This document shows positions 63,019 to 64,000 of a stretch of DNA of 64,000 bases, in pieces. How positions within the stretch are numbered: the stretch's first letter is position 1; each line of letters begins with the position of its first letter. The notes beneath the pieces were generated by a model. That model was not told where the DNA came from, made no database searches, and saw nothing but the letters and a program-made list of their open reading frames with translations. Position numbers and translations under genes: made by a program. This DNA comes from Nocardiopsis sp. N85 (GTDB taxonomy: Bacteria > Actinomycetota > Actinomycetes > Streptosporangiales > Streptosporangiaceae): NCBI RefSeq assembly GCF_028882275.1, contig NZ_JARBUT010000001.1:620001-684000 (forward strand), read 5' to 3'.

Positions 63019-64000
63019 GTGAGCAGAGCCGAGTCCGGGTCCGGCCGTAGAGGTCGGCGCGGCGGTACCCGCCGCGCCGACACCGGCCGTATCCGCGACA
63101 ACGCCGACGACTACGGCCACGACGAGGAGTACGACTACGACCCGGAGGAGGACTACTCCGCCGAGTACGGTCACGCCTCTCCTCGTGACGACGACCACGA
63201 CCCCGTCGCCGACCAGGGGTCCGCGGACGAACCCGGGGAGCACCGGGACGACCGGGCCCCCCGTGGACGCCGCGGAGCCCGCCGGGCCGCCCCGGCCAAG
63301 GACACCGCGCAAGGCGGCACGGTGGACCGGGTGTCCGCCTTCTCCGCCTCCGCGCTCAAGAAGGTCTCGGTCCTGGGCGACCGGTCCAACCAGATCGTGT
63401 ACACCCTCGCCGAGCAGAGCAAGCGCAAGCGCGGCACCGTGATGCTGGGCGTCCTCACCGGCGCCTTCGCCGTCGCCCTGGTCGCCCTCCTGGGCCTGCT
63501 CTCGTACCAGCTCTTCAGCGGGGCCGGCGGGTCCACCTCCGGAGGCGACAGCAGCGTCGTCGCCCCGCCCGAGGGGCACAGCACCCTCACACCCCAGCTC
63601 TACCTGTCCGAACCCGACCGCGCCGACGTCTTCGGACCCATCGAGGAGCGGCCCGAGGGCCTCGAACCGATGACCGAGGAGACGGTGTTCGGGCCCGTCC
63701 GGGAACTCGAACTGGACGACATGAGGTTGGAGCTGCGCGACGGCATGGTCACCGACTCCTGCACCTCCCTGGTGTGGGGCGATGAACTCGGCCAGAGGCT
63801 CATCGACGCCGACTGCGTCAACGCCGCCTCGGGTCTGTACACCGACGCGGACCAGGACCACGTCGCCCAGGTCACCCTGTTCGACCTGGCCGACGCCGAC
63901 GCCGCGGCCGACGTCGAGGCCGCCTTGGACCCGACCAACGCCGAGACCGGCGCCGGGTTCCTGCTCAGCCGCACCAGCGACGAGATCCCCGGCCTCCAGG
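63019..64000 (+). CDS. Membrane-anchored protein of unknown function (3' partial)
   Basis: The frame is open from GTG 63019 to the window end (327 codons). A basic start and a long Asp/Glu/Tyr-rich disordered region (about residues 20-75) precede a short positively charged stretch, one transmembrane helix (about 141-164, VMLGVLTGAFAVALVALLGL) and an extracellular domain. That domain has a Cys pair (DSCTSLVWG and DADCVNAASG) that could form a disulfide. GAGAAAG lies upstream of the GTG. I do not recognise the family; a sigma-factor-independent sensor or envelope protein is possible. Confidence 0.8.
   Translation, partial: MSRAESGSGRRGRRGGTRRADTGRIRDNADDYGHDEEYDYDPEEDYSAEYGHASPRDDDHDPVADQGSADEPGEHRDDRAPRGRRGARRAAPAKDTAQGGTVDRVSAFSASALKKVSVLGDRSNQIVYTLAEQSKRKRGTVMLGVLTGAFAVALVALLGLLSYQLFSGAGGSTSGGDSSVVAPPEGHSTLTPQLYLSEPDRADVFGPIEERPEGLEPMTEETVFGPVRELELDDMRLELRDGMVTDSCTSLVWGDELGQRLIDADCVNAASGLYTDADQDHVAQVTLFDLADADAAADVEAALDPTNAETGAGFLLSRTSDEIPGLQ

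Noticed and set aside
1-64000. CRISPR arrays, tRNA or rRNA genes, prophage and insertion sequences
   Set aside because: No regularly spaced repeats, no cloverleaf or rRNA-like sequence, and no transposase, integrase or phage structural proteins were recognised. The short tandem repeats found have two or three units only.

Overview
The window is GC-rich chromosomal DNA from a filamentous actinomycete. The gene order (murD-ftsW-murG-murC-ftsQ-ftsZ-pgeF-yggS-sepF-yggT-divIVA, then ileS, lspA, dnaE, a his operon and trpC-trpB-trpA-lgt), the absence of ftsA, the strong G/C bias at third codon positions and the frequent GTG starts point to Streptomyces relatives. Protein detail suggests Nocardiopsaceae/Streptosporangiales, possibly Nocardiopsis; that placement is inference. 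I saw no tRNA, rRNA, transposase, prophage or CRISPR array.

Layout. 1-12.9 kb: division and cell-wall (dcw) cluster on the + strand, ending in DivIVA and an acidic two-helix membrane protein. 12.9-16.4 kb: ileS on the - strand behind a T-box leader. 16.4-19.1 kb: a small unknown protein, a DksA/TraR zinc-finger protein, lspA and an RluA-type pseudouridine synthase. 19.1-26.4 kb: accessory metabolism and regulation (EamA exporter with divergent LysR, a TPP enzyme, AraC-azlC-azlD, GNAT, PaaI thioesterase). 26.4-31.4 kb: chorismate mutase behind a short leader ORF and a hairpin, an EEP nuclease/phosphatase-like protein, a PRTase-like orphan and a DUF222/HNH protein. 31.5-35.2 kb: dnaE. 35.2-42.1 kb: PadR regulator, a tandem pair of DinB-type proteins, a membrane protein, acyl-CoA synthetase, YbaK deacylase, LON-domain protein and ferritin with iron-box-like sites. 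42.2-53.5 kb: hisD-hisC-hisB-(small membrane ORF)-hisH-priA-hisF, a heterodimeric ABC exporter, a SIS-domain protein and hisI. 53.5-59.9 kb: two Trp-locus membrane proteins, a cluster of three CD225/dispanin proteins plus DUF2752, then trpC-trpB-trpA. 60.2-64 kb: MauE/DoxX and DsbA-like redox proteins, lgt and the start of a membrane-anchored protein cut by the window end.

How the genes fit together. The left third builds septal peptidoglycan (MurD/C/G, FtsW/Q/Z, SepF, DivIVA). LspA and Lgt, at opposite ends, process lipoproteins. The his and trp genes share PriA, which in actinobacteria does both the HisA and TrpF steps; no trpF is present here, and trpE is also missing from its usual place beside hisI. 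The most informative regulatory features are the ileS T-box, the leader ORF with a terminator-like hairpin before chorismate mutase, the iron-box pair before ferritin, a WRW-ending mini-ORF with two hairpins between trpC and trpB, and a recurring TANNNT box 6-7 nt before start codons that indicates leaderless mRNAs.
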